DNA from: Actinomycetota bacterium | Lineage (GTDB): Bacteria > Actinomycetota > Thermoleophilia > Solirubrobacterales > Solirubrobacteraceae | Direction: 5' to 3' | Length of the DNA stretch: 5,401 nucleotides | NCBI GenBank assembly: GCA_009699915.1 | Contig: WLNG01000113.1 | Coordinates: 1 to 5,401 of the forward strand | Shown here: one piece after another, positions 1 to 4,823 of the stretch | Numbering within the stretch: position 1 is the first letter of the stretch | Layout of the letters: each line of letters opens with the position of its first letter | Notes under the pieces: generated by a model | What the model saw: only the letters and a program-made list of their open reading frames with translations | The model's database searches: none | What the model was told of the DNA's origin: nothing | Made by a program: the position numbers and the translations under genes

Positions 1-41
1 AAGCGCTTGAGGGCAACCGCGTCCATCACCTCACGCGCCAC
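1..41 (-). CDS. Possible 5' end of a further leftward gene (cut by window edge)
   Basis: On the minus strand an open frame enters the window edge with possible starts GTG at 41 or ATG at 26. From the GTG it reads VAREVMDAVALKR, and 11 of 13 codons end in G or C, as in the neighbouring genes. A purine-rich GGGAG lies further upstream of the GTG than is usual. Thirteen codons are too few to name a family. The frame also stays open upstream through the gap, so the start is not fixed. If real, it would be the third gene of the leftward glycosyltransferase unit. It may equally be a chance open frame in G+C-rich DNA. Confidence 0.2.
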   Translation of the reverse strand, partial: MAREVMDAVALKR

Positions 42-75
42 TTCGCACCGTCTCCCGAAGCTCAGGGACGCCGGC

Positions 76-124
76 ACGTCGCGACGTTGCGGGCGAAGCG
101 CACCCTGCTCGCCGCTCGCGAGCG
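76..124. repeat. Two perfect 12-bp palindromes in the gap after the glycosyltransferase pair
   Basis: ACGTCGCGACGT (76-87) and CGCTCGCGAGCG (113-124) are each perfect inverted repeats with no loop, and both are centred on TCGCGA. Their centres are 37 bp apart. They lie in the stretch between the leftward stop codon at 137 and the possible next start near 41. Loopless palindromes without a following T run make poor intrinsic terminators, so binding sites for a dimeric regulator are the more natural reading. Chance is possible at this base composition. Confidence 0.3.
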
Positions 125-136
125 TCTGCGCCGCAC

Positions 137-1009
137 CTAGAGGTCGCGCAGCGTGTCGCGCGTGCGCCGCGCGAGGTTGTGCAGGTGTCCGAGCGGCAGC
201 GCCTTGACGCGTCGCAGAAGCCGCAGACGCTGCGCGTCGTAGTGCAGGTCGGTGAAGTAGTAGTGCAGGCGTGCTGCCTCGCGACGCGCCTCGGCCCGGC
301 GGGCGCGCTCCTTCCAGGCCTCGGAGTCCGGGTCGGCTGCGTCCTCGCTGCGCTCTGCGGCGGCGCGGTGCGCGAGCACCCACTCCTCCTGCTGCTCGGG
401 CTGGAGCGGTTCGAGCGGGCGGTGGGAGACGACCTCGAACGGCGCGGTGCGCACCGTGCGACCCGCGGCACGCGCCTGCAGGCAGAGGTCGATCCCGAGT
501 CCGAGGCGTGACGGGAGCGACTCATCGAACCGCAGGTTCGTGACAGCCCAGGGGCTGAGCACCATCAGCAGGTCTGCAATCGCGTCGACCGCTCCCGCCG
601 GGTCGGGTGCCGGACCCCAGTCGAAGGCTGTGAGCTCCCCGCCAGCGGAGTCATGATGGATCTGGATGATGGATGCCCCACGGACCGTTCCCGTCCACCA
701 TGCGATCCCCCGGAAATCCGAGCCGCCGATGCAGCCGGAGATCGCGACCTGCGGATCGGCGAAGAGCTCACGCACCTTGGTGCAGAAGGTGCGATCGACG
801 ATTTCGGTGTGGTCATCGATCAGTACCAGCGCCTCCAGCCCGGGCAGGCGAGCGGCCTCCTGGAGGATGAGGTTCAGCGTGCGGCCGGGGCCGCCGGCAT
901 CCATGAAGGTGATGACGGGACTGTCGGACTCGGCGGTCCGCTCGACGCCGGGACCTGCGAAGCGCCGATAGGCGGCGGGGTCCGCGACTGCGCTGGCGAA
1001 GGCGATCAT
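137..1009 (-). CDS. Divergent StrF-like glycosyltransferase paralogue with altered active-site motifs
   Basis: A 290-residue soluble protein without a signal peptide or membrane segment. It is clearly a paralogue of the gene just upstream: by hand, 48 of the first 105 residues are identical in an ungapped alignment, and the FDESL and DLCLQARAAGR blocks are shared further on. The family is taken to be the StrF-like GT2-fold transferases (Pfam type Glyco_tranf_2_5), which move a sugar from a nucleotide sugar at the cytoplasmic face. The expected motifs are eroded: DDH (65-67) replaces HQD, IAD (144-146) replaces VDG, and LGLGID (169-174) replaces HGYDLD, keeping only the last Asp. Residues about 208-290 form a charged Arg/Glu-rich tail, probably helical. 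The ATG at 1009 is chosen for three reasons: it gives the same MIAFASA start as the paralogue, it overlaps the upstream stop as ATGA, and it has GGAG five bases before it. It may be a non-catalytic partner or have altered specificity. Confidence 0.8.
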   Translation of the reverse strand: MIAFASAVADPAAYRRFAGPGVERTAESDSPVITFMDAGGPGRTLNLILQEAARLPGLEALVLIDDHTEIVDRTFCTKVRELFADPQVAISGCIGGSDFRGIAWWTGTVRGASIIQIHHDSAGGELTAFDWGPAPDPAGAVDAIADLLMVLSPWAVTNLRFDESLPSRLGLGIDLCLQARAAGRTVRTAPFEVVSHRPLEPLQPEQQEEWVLAHRAAAERSEDAADPDSEAWKERARRAEARREAARLHYYFTDLHYDAQRLRLLRRVKALPLGHLHNLARRTRDTLRDL

Positions 1010-1884
1010 TCCTGCTCCGCCGCCGGTCGGCGCCGTGGGGAGGCGAGCCGCCGGCCGACGCGCGCTGCTCGCCGTCGCACCGCTCCCGCGTGTGCGTCGC
1101 CACGCCGCCGTCGCAGGTGTGCGAACAGCATCGCGGCGTCGGCGTCGGCCTCCGCGCGCAGCGCACGATCGCGCCACGTGCCCATTCCCGCCCCGATCTG
1201 CGGAAACCGCTCTTCCCATTTGCGCGTCACGCGGACGCTTGCCTGCGCCCATTCGTCGAGATCCCGGATCAGTTCGAGCGACCGATGGTGGATCGCGCGC
1301 AGGTCTGCGGTCACGACCTTGCGCCCGGCGGCGCGTGCCTGCAGGCAGAGGTCGAGGTCGTACCCGTGGATCTGGCCGAGCGACTCATCGAATCGCAGGT
1401 TCGCAAGCGCCCATGGCGAGAGCACCAGCAAGAATCCATCGACGGTCTCGACCTCTCCGAGACGCGCGTAGCCAGGGGCGAAGGCCCAGTCCCAGGTCAT
1501 CGACGGCAGGTCGCCGCCGCCGAACTCGTGGTATCGGTGCACGAACGAGGCCGTCACGATCGACGACTCCCACCACGCGATGCTGCGCACGCCGACGGCG
1601 CCCACGCAGCCCACGATCGCGACGTCCGGGTCGGCAAGCGCGGCGCGGACCTTCGCGCAGAAGTCCTCCTCGACAATCTCGGTGTCTTGGTGCAGGAGCA
1701 CCAGCGCCTCGAGGTCGTCCAGACCGCGCGCCCAGTCGAGCGCCTGGTTGTAGGCGCTGAAGAGCGTGCCCCGCGACGCGATCTCCAGGACCTCCGCGCC
1801 GGGCTCGGAGGCCCGCCGGATGCCCGGGGCCGCGCACGTGTCGAACACGTCGGGCTGTGTGATGGCGCTTGCGAAGGCGATCAT
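1006..1884 (-). CDS. StrF-like GT2-fold glycosyltransferase
   Basis: A 292-residue cytosolic protein resembling the StrF-like glycosyltransferases (Pfam type Glyco_tranf_2_5; StrF is named from streptomycin clusters). Visible family features in order are MIAFASA at the N-terminus, AYN (44-46), the LLHQDTEIV strand with HQD (65-67) in the place of the metal-binding DxD motif, VGCVGAVG (91-98), VDG (148-150), HGYDLD (173-178), and HH (199-200). This layout suggests an active enzyme; donor and acceptor cannot be read from the sequence. The tail is strikingly basic, with 13 Arg among residues 258-286. The start at 1884 is preferred over ATG 1899 or longer forms because the paralogue begins with the same MIAFASA, and a TATGGT hexamer lies 10 nt upstream. 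There is no Shine-Dalgarno site. It is the first gene of the leftward unit, divergent from a polysaccharide exporter, which points to building a glycan for that exporter. Confidence 0.87.
   Translation of the reverse strand: MIAFASAITQPDVFDTCAAPGIRRASEPGAEVLEIASRGTLFSAYNQALDWARGLDDLEALVLLHQDTEIVEEDFCAKVRAALADPDVAIVGCVGAVGVRSIAWWESSIVTASFVHRYHEFGGGDLPSMTWDWAFAPGYARLGEVETVDGFLLVLSPWALANLRFDESLGQIHGYDLDLCLQARAAGRKVVTADLRAIHHRSLELIRDLDEWAQASVRVTRKWEERFPQIGAGMGTWRDRALRAEADADAAMLFAHLRRRRGDAHAGAVRRRAARVGRRLASPRRRPAAEQE
1015..1018 (-). promoter_or_regulatory. Ribosome binding site of the second glycosyltransferase
   Basis: On the minus strand GGAG precedes the ATG at 1009 by five bases, inside the last codons of the upstream gene. 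It is the clearest Shine-Dalgarno site in the window and supports ATG 1009 over the longer open frame, which continues upstream to 1252. With the ATGA overlap it indicates re-initiation or coupled translation. Confidence 0.55.
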
Positions 1885-1894
1885 CAGGAACGGG

Positions 1895-1900
1895 ACCATA
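1895..1900 (-). promoter_or_regulatory. Putative -10 element of the leftward glycosyltransferase unit
   Basis: Minus-strand TATGGT fits the TAnnnT pattern and ends 10 nt before the ATG at 1884. Transcription starting about seven bases downstream would leave a leader of only a few bases, in line with the absence of a Shine-Dalgarno site. No good -35 hexamer is seen at the normal distance; that zone overlaps the -10 element of the opposite promoter. Confidence 0.4.
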
Positions 1901-1918
1901 GATCGTGCGGTGGCCCGA

Positions 1919-1924
1919 TACGCT
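1919..1924 (+). promoter_or_regulatory. Putative -10 element of the exporter operon
   Basis: TACGCT, preceded by GA, lies 10 nt before the GTG at 1935. The same hexamer occurs before the gene at 4067. No convincing -35 is seen, and no Shine-Dalgarno site separates it from the GTG, so a leaderless or very short-leader transcript is likely. This supports GTG 1935 over the in-frame GTG 1905, which lies upstream of the hexamer. Confidence 0.45.
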
Positions 1925-1934
1925 GCCCCGCGCT

Positions 1935-3170
1935 GTGACAACTCCCACCGCAGAGCAGCCCGTCGACGCACCTGTGGTGATCGAGGTCCGTGATCTACAC
2001 AAGAGTTTCCGCGTCCCCGAGCACCGCGTAGATTCGCTCATGGAGCGGCTCGCGCGGCCACTGACTCGTGCCGACTACCGCACGCTCGACACGCTGCGAG
2101 GCATCTCGTTCGACGTGCGTCAGGGCGAATTCTTCGGGATCGTCGGGCGTAACGGCTCGGGGAAGAGCAGCCTGCTGAAGATCCTCGCCAGCATCTACCG
2201 GGCCGACGGCGGGCGCGTGCGGGTCGCCGGTCGGATGGCGCCCTTCATCGAGCTCGGCGTCGGTTTCAACCCGGAGCTCACCGGGCGACAGAACATCGAG
2301 CTCAACGGCGTCCTGATGGGACTCACCCGGCGCGAGACGCTCGCGCGCACCGACGCGGTTCTCGACTTCGCTGAACTGCGCGGCTTCGACGAGCTCAAGC
2401 TGAAGAACTACTCGTCGGGGATGCTCGTCCGGCTGGCGTTCGCGGTGATGGTCCAGGCTGAGGCCGACATCATGCTCGTTGACGAGGTCCTCGCTGTCGG
2501 CGACGCGGCCTTCGCGCGCCGCTGCATGGACGTCTTCCGCGAACGCCGCGCCTCAGGGACGACGATCGTCCTGGTGACGCACGACATGGCGACCGTTCAG
2601 CAGCTCTGTCACCGCGCGATGCTGCTGGAGGAGGGCGAGATCCGCCAGATCGGCGATCCGGCCGAGGTTGCGCTGGCCTACAACAGCCTGCAGTTCGCGC
2701 AGGAGGTTCCGGGCGCCGGACCGGGTGGGGAGCGGATCGTCGCCGTTAATCACGCCCATCTCGTCCGGGCGCAACTGCGTGGCCAGGGCGGCCAGGAGAT
2801 CCGGACGGTGCCCGTCGGGCAGCCGATCCGGCTCGATGCCGTGTTCCAAGCGGTCGCCGAGCTGAGCGCCGGTGGAATGCGGGTCCAGATCCGGCCGGAG
2901 TCAGGACTTCCCATCGGAGTCTTCGATCTGGAGGTGCCCCATCGGGTCGGGGCCGGGGAGCGCCTGAGCGTGCAGGGTTCGATTGCGAATCCGCTCGCAC
3001 CGGGGCATTACGTGCTCGACTGCTTCATCCGGGCCGATCGCGGCGCGGATACCTGGGCGATGCAGCACTTTCGACTGCTGGACTTCGAGGTCACCGGAGC
3101 GCCGGGGGACAGCATGCTGCGCCTCGAGCACGATCTGTCCTTGCTGCGCGATGAGAAGTCCGCCCGATGA
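1935..3170 (+). CDS. wzt: Wzt-like polysaccharide ABC exporter ATP-binding protein
   Basis: The ATPase subunit of an ABC exporter that moves undecaprenyl-linked polysaccharide or teichoic-acid-type polymer across the cytoplasmic membrane. From GTG 1935 it has 411 residues. The nucleotide-binding domain fills about 15-250: Walker A GRNGSGKS (71-78), ELGVGF (106-111) where other ABC proteins carry the Q-loop, signature SSGM (160-163) followed by LVRLAF, Walker B IMLVDE (179-184), and the H-loop His in VTHDM (His216). The ELGxGF, SSGM and DEVLAVGD wording is characteristic of the Wzt/TagH/KpsT branch. About residues 265-395 form an extra beta-rich domain, ending in a PGHYVLDCFI-type strand, like the Wzt C-terminal domain that recognises the glycan end. 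That domain distinguishes it from plain TagH-type ATPases. The permease gene follows with an ATGA overlap. GTG 1905 would add ten residues. Confidence 0.92.
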   Translation: MTTPTAEQPVDAPVVIEVRDLHKSFRVPEHRVDSLMERLARPLTRADYRTLDTLRGISFDVRQGEFFGIVGRNGSGKSSLLKILASIYRADGGRVRVAGRMAPFIELGVGFNPELTGRQNIELNGVLMGLTRRETLARTDAVLDFAELRGFDELKLKNYSSGMLVRLAFAVMVQAEADIMLVDEVLAVGDAAFARRCMDVFRERRASGTTIVLVTHDMATVQQLCHRAMLLEEGEIRQIGDPAEVALAYNSLQFAQEVPGAGPGGERIVAVNHAHLVRAQLRGQGGQEIRTVPVGQPIRLDAVFQAVAELSAGGMRVQIRPESGLPIGVFDLEVPHRVGAGERLSVQGSIANPLAPGHYVLDCFIRADRGADTWAMQHFRLLDFEVTGAPGDSMLRLEHDLSLLRDEKSAR

Positions 3171-4027
3171 GCGCCGAACCGGTACGCCGCGAGCCCCCGG
3201 GCCCACTCACCGACGTCCCGGGCCCGAGCATGCTCGGCGGCGGGCGCCGGCGCGCGCTCGAGCTGCTCTGGATCATCGCCGTCACCGATTTCAAGAAGAC
3301 CTACTTCGGGACTGCGCTCGGCTATCTCTGGGCGCTTGCCAAGCCGCTGCTGCTCTTCGGGGTGCTGCTGCTGGTCTTCACGCAGATCTTCCGGATCGGG
3401 TCCGACGTGCCGGACTACCCGGTGCTGCTGCTCTTCAACATCGTGCTCTTTGGGTTCTTTCAGGAGGCGACGAATGCCGCGGTGGGCTCGGTCGTCGCGC
3501 AGGAGGCCGTCGTGCGCAAGACGCAGTTCCCGCGCTTGGTGATCCCGCTGTCGGTGATCCTCACGACGCTCTTCACCTTGGGGCTGAACCTCACCGTCGT
3601 TTTCGTCTTCGTGCTCGCCTGGGGGGTGACGCCGACCTGGACATGGCTGCTCTTCCCGGTGCTTCTCGGGCTGCTCGTAGCGCTCACCACCGGGATCTCG
3701 CTGCTGCTTTCCGCGCTCTACCCCCGCCTGCGTGATCTGGGGATCATCTGGTCGGTCCTGGCCACAGTCCTCTTCTACGGGACGCCCGTTCTCTATCCGC
3801 TGGAGATCGTTCCGCAGGGGCTGCGCGACGTGATCGCGCTCAACCCGCTGACGCCGCTCTTCACGCTCGCCCGTCGCTGGATCATCGACCCGTCGTCGCC
3901 CACGCTTGGGGATCTCGGGATGGGTGGATGGCGGCTGGCCGTGGCCGCTGCGATCGGCGTCGGGGTCTGCGCGCTGGGTCTCTGGGTGTTCCGGCGTGAG
4001 GCGTCGCGGATCGCCGAGCAGCTCTGA
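3167..4027 (+). CDS. wzm: Wzm-like ABC-2 polysaccharide exporter permease
   Basis: The 286-residue membrane subunit that forms the channel with the ATPase encoded just upstream (ATGA overlap, so probably translationally coupled). About 30 residues of Pro/Gly-rich cytosolic N-terminus lead into an amphipathic stretch ending TDFKKTYFGTALGYLWAL (40-57), typical of ABC-2 permeases (Pfam ABC2_membrane). Hydrophobic segments lie near 58-77, 85-106, 123-152, 160-183, 190-210 and 256-275, giving about six transmembrane helices. The segment YPRLRDLG (185-192) followed by FYGTPVLYPLE (203-213) is the conserved region of the Wzm/TagG/RfbA group. Length fits the family. The polymer exported cannot be told from the permease; the sugar-recognising domain on the partner ATPase favours a polysaccharide over a teichoic acid. 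No terminator is visible in the 39 bp that follow. Confidence 0.92.
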   Translation: MSAEPVRREPPGPLTDVPGPSMLGGGRRRALELLWIIAVTDFKKTYFGTALGYLWALAKPLLLFGVLLLVFTQIFRIGSDVPDYPVLLLFNIVLFGFFQEATNAAVGSVVAQEAVVRKTQFPRLVIPLSVILTTLFTLGLNLTVVFVFVLAWGVTPTWTWLLFPVLLGLLVALTTGISLLLSALYPRLRDLGIIWSVLATVLFYGTPVLYPLEIVPQGLRDVIALNPLTPLFTLARRWIIDPSSPTLGDLGMGGWRLAVAAAIGVGVCALGLWVFRREASRIAEQL

Positions 4028-4054
4028 GCGAGTCCGATCGGCTGCGCCGTCGTC

Positions 4055-4060
4055 TACGCT
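4055..4060 (+). promoter_or_regulatory. Leaderless promoter -10 element upstream of the LARTG protein gene
   Basis: TACGCT fits the TAnnnT -10 pattern and is followed by exactly six bases before the ATG at 4067. This places the expected transcription start on the A of the start codon, as in the leaderless genes common in actinobacteria. There is no Shine-Dalgarno site between them. The expected -35 position (around 4032-4037, GTCCGA) is a poor match. An 8-bp palindrome CCGATCGG lies at 4034-4041. The element gives the LARTG gene, tsaE and tsaB a promoter separate from the exporter operon. Confidence 0.55.
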
Positions 4061-4066
4061 CCGGTC

Positions 4067-4399
4067 ATGTCCTTGCGTACGTCGACGTCGCTGCTGCTCA
4101 TGGTCGCCTCGCTCGCGCTGCCCTCGGTGGCTTTCGGGCAGAACGCAGGCGACGAGCAGTACTCCGATCCGCTTGCCGGGGATCAGACCTCGCAGACCAC
4201 CGGGTCGAAGGATTCATCCGGCACGCAGGCGACCGGAGAGAACCAGGCTCTCGACCAGGCCGCACCTGCCGAGAAGACCATTGCGCCCGCGCCGGTACTC
4301 GCGCGAACCGGTTTTGATCTGCGACTGATCGCCGGTCTGGGCATCGTCCTCCTGGCTTTGGGCTTCGGCCTGCGCCGGGGCGGCCATGCCCGGCGCTGA
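4067..4399 (+). CDS. Small secreted protein with LARTG (class-E-type) sortase sorting signal
   Basis: A 110-residue protein with the full layout of a sortase substrate. A Sec signal peptide comes first (about residues 1-24: basic start, hydrophobic core LLLMVASLAL, likely cut after AFG or SVA). Then follows a Ser/Thr/Gln/Asp-rich spacer (25-70, beginning with an EQYSDPLAG segment), an Ala/Pro-rich stretch, LARTG (78-82), a hydrophobic helix (about 87-102) and a basic tail RRGGHARR. Class E sortases of high-GC actinobacteria are known to use LAxTG in place of LPxTG, so the mature product would be a wall-linked peptide of only about 55 residues. No sortase gene is in the window. The function is unknown to me; the spacer has no Cys and no recognisable domain. 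It starts at a leaderless promoter and overlaps tsaE by 14 bp. A plain membrane-anchored protein is the alternative reading. Confidence 0.8.
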   Translation: MSLRTSTSLLLMVASLALPSVAFGQNAGDEQYSDPLAGDQTSQTTGSKDSSGTQATGENQALDQAAPAEKTIAPAPVLARTGFDLRLIAGLGIVLLALGFGLRRGGHARR

Positions 4400-4823
4400 G
4401 CCGGTCGTCACGCAGGCGCCCGAGGAGACCGAGCGGCTCGCAGCCGAACTCGCTGAGGGACTGGCGCCAGGTGATGTCGTACTGCTCAGCGGTGAGCTCG
4501 GCTCCGGCAAAACCACCTTTGTTCGCGGCGCCTGCCGCGCGCTCGGCGTCGCCGGCCGGGTGACGAGCCCCACCTTCACGCTCGCGCGCCGCTACGAGGA
4601 CGGGCGGGCGCCCGTGTCGCATCTCGATCTCCATCGGCTCAGCGGTCCGTCCGACGATGGCGGGCTGCTCGAGGAGGATCTGGGTCAGGATCGCATCGTC
4701 TTCGTGGAATGGCCGGAGCAGGGTCTCGGATGGATCGACCCCGAGCGGGTCGCCGCCCGTGTCCGGTTCGAGCACCTCGCCGATGGCCGGCGGGCGGTGA
4801 CGTTCGAGCGGCGCGCGCCATGA
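4386..4823 (+). CDS. tsaE: tRNA t6A37 biosynthesis ATPase TsaE
   Basis: The 145-residue P-loop ATPase that, with TsaB and TsaD, completes the threonylcarbamoyl transfer to A37 of ANN-decoding tRNAs in the cytoplasm. Seen in order: ETERLA (14-19), Walker A GELGSGKT (36-43) followed by TFVRG, the switch segment TSPTFTL (60-66), HLDLHRL (79-85), and VEWPEQG (107-113). The whole family length is present. The usual HxDLYRL motif has His83 in place of Tyr, a small departure in an otherwise canonical protein. The start ATG 4386 lies inside the last five codons of the LARTG gene in another frame, with only a weak GGGG-type ribosome site, so translation probably depends on the upstream gene. It overlaps tsaB by ATGA. 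Confidence 0.95.
   Translation: MPGAEPVVTQAPEETERLAAELAEGLAPGDVVLLSGELGSGKTTFVRGACRALGVAGRVTSPTFTLARRYEDGRAPVSHLDLHRLSGPSDDGGLLEEDLGQDRIVFVEWPEQGLGWIDPERVAARVRFEHLADGRRAVTFERRAP

Noticed and set aside
1010..1252. Longer form of the second glycosyltransferase starting at 1252
   Set aside because: The extra 81 residues are Arg/Ala/Gly-rich and overlap the upstream gene. ATG 1009 has a GGAG site, an ATGA overlap and the same MIAFASA start as the paralogue.
474..1355. 19-bp exact direct repeat (474-492 and 1337-1355) and a 15-bp repeat (515-529 and 1378-1392)
   Set aside because: Both fall in codons for conserved blocks shared by the two paralogues, so they reflect gene duplication and not a mobile element or recombination site.
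653..1471. Plus-strand open frame (272 codons) across the glycosyltransferase junction
   Set aside because: It spans two opposite-strand genes and encodes a low-complexity Arg/Ala/Ser-rich product with no start context.
1905..1934. Upstream GTG start for the Wzt-like protein
   Set aside because: It has no ribosome site and lies before the likely -10 element. GTG 1935 fits the short-leader pattern, though the longer form cannot be fully excluded.
1090..1938. Long plus-strand open frame (282 codons) antisense to the first glycosyltransferase
   Set aside because: It mirrors a well-supported minus-strand gene whose paralogue confirms the reading. The product is Arg/His-rich with no recognisable domain, as expected of a shadow frame in G+C-rich DNA.
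1885..1971. Longer forms of the first glycosyltransferase starting at ATG 1899 or upstream at 1971
   Set aside because: The paralogue starts at the equivalent of 1884, and the longer forms run over the putative -10 element and into the exporter gene.
4028..4054. Possible terminator between the permease gene and the LARTG gene
   Set aside because: There is only an 8-bp loopless palindrome and no T run, so no intrinsic terminator is supported; read-through from the exporter operon stays possible.
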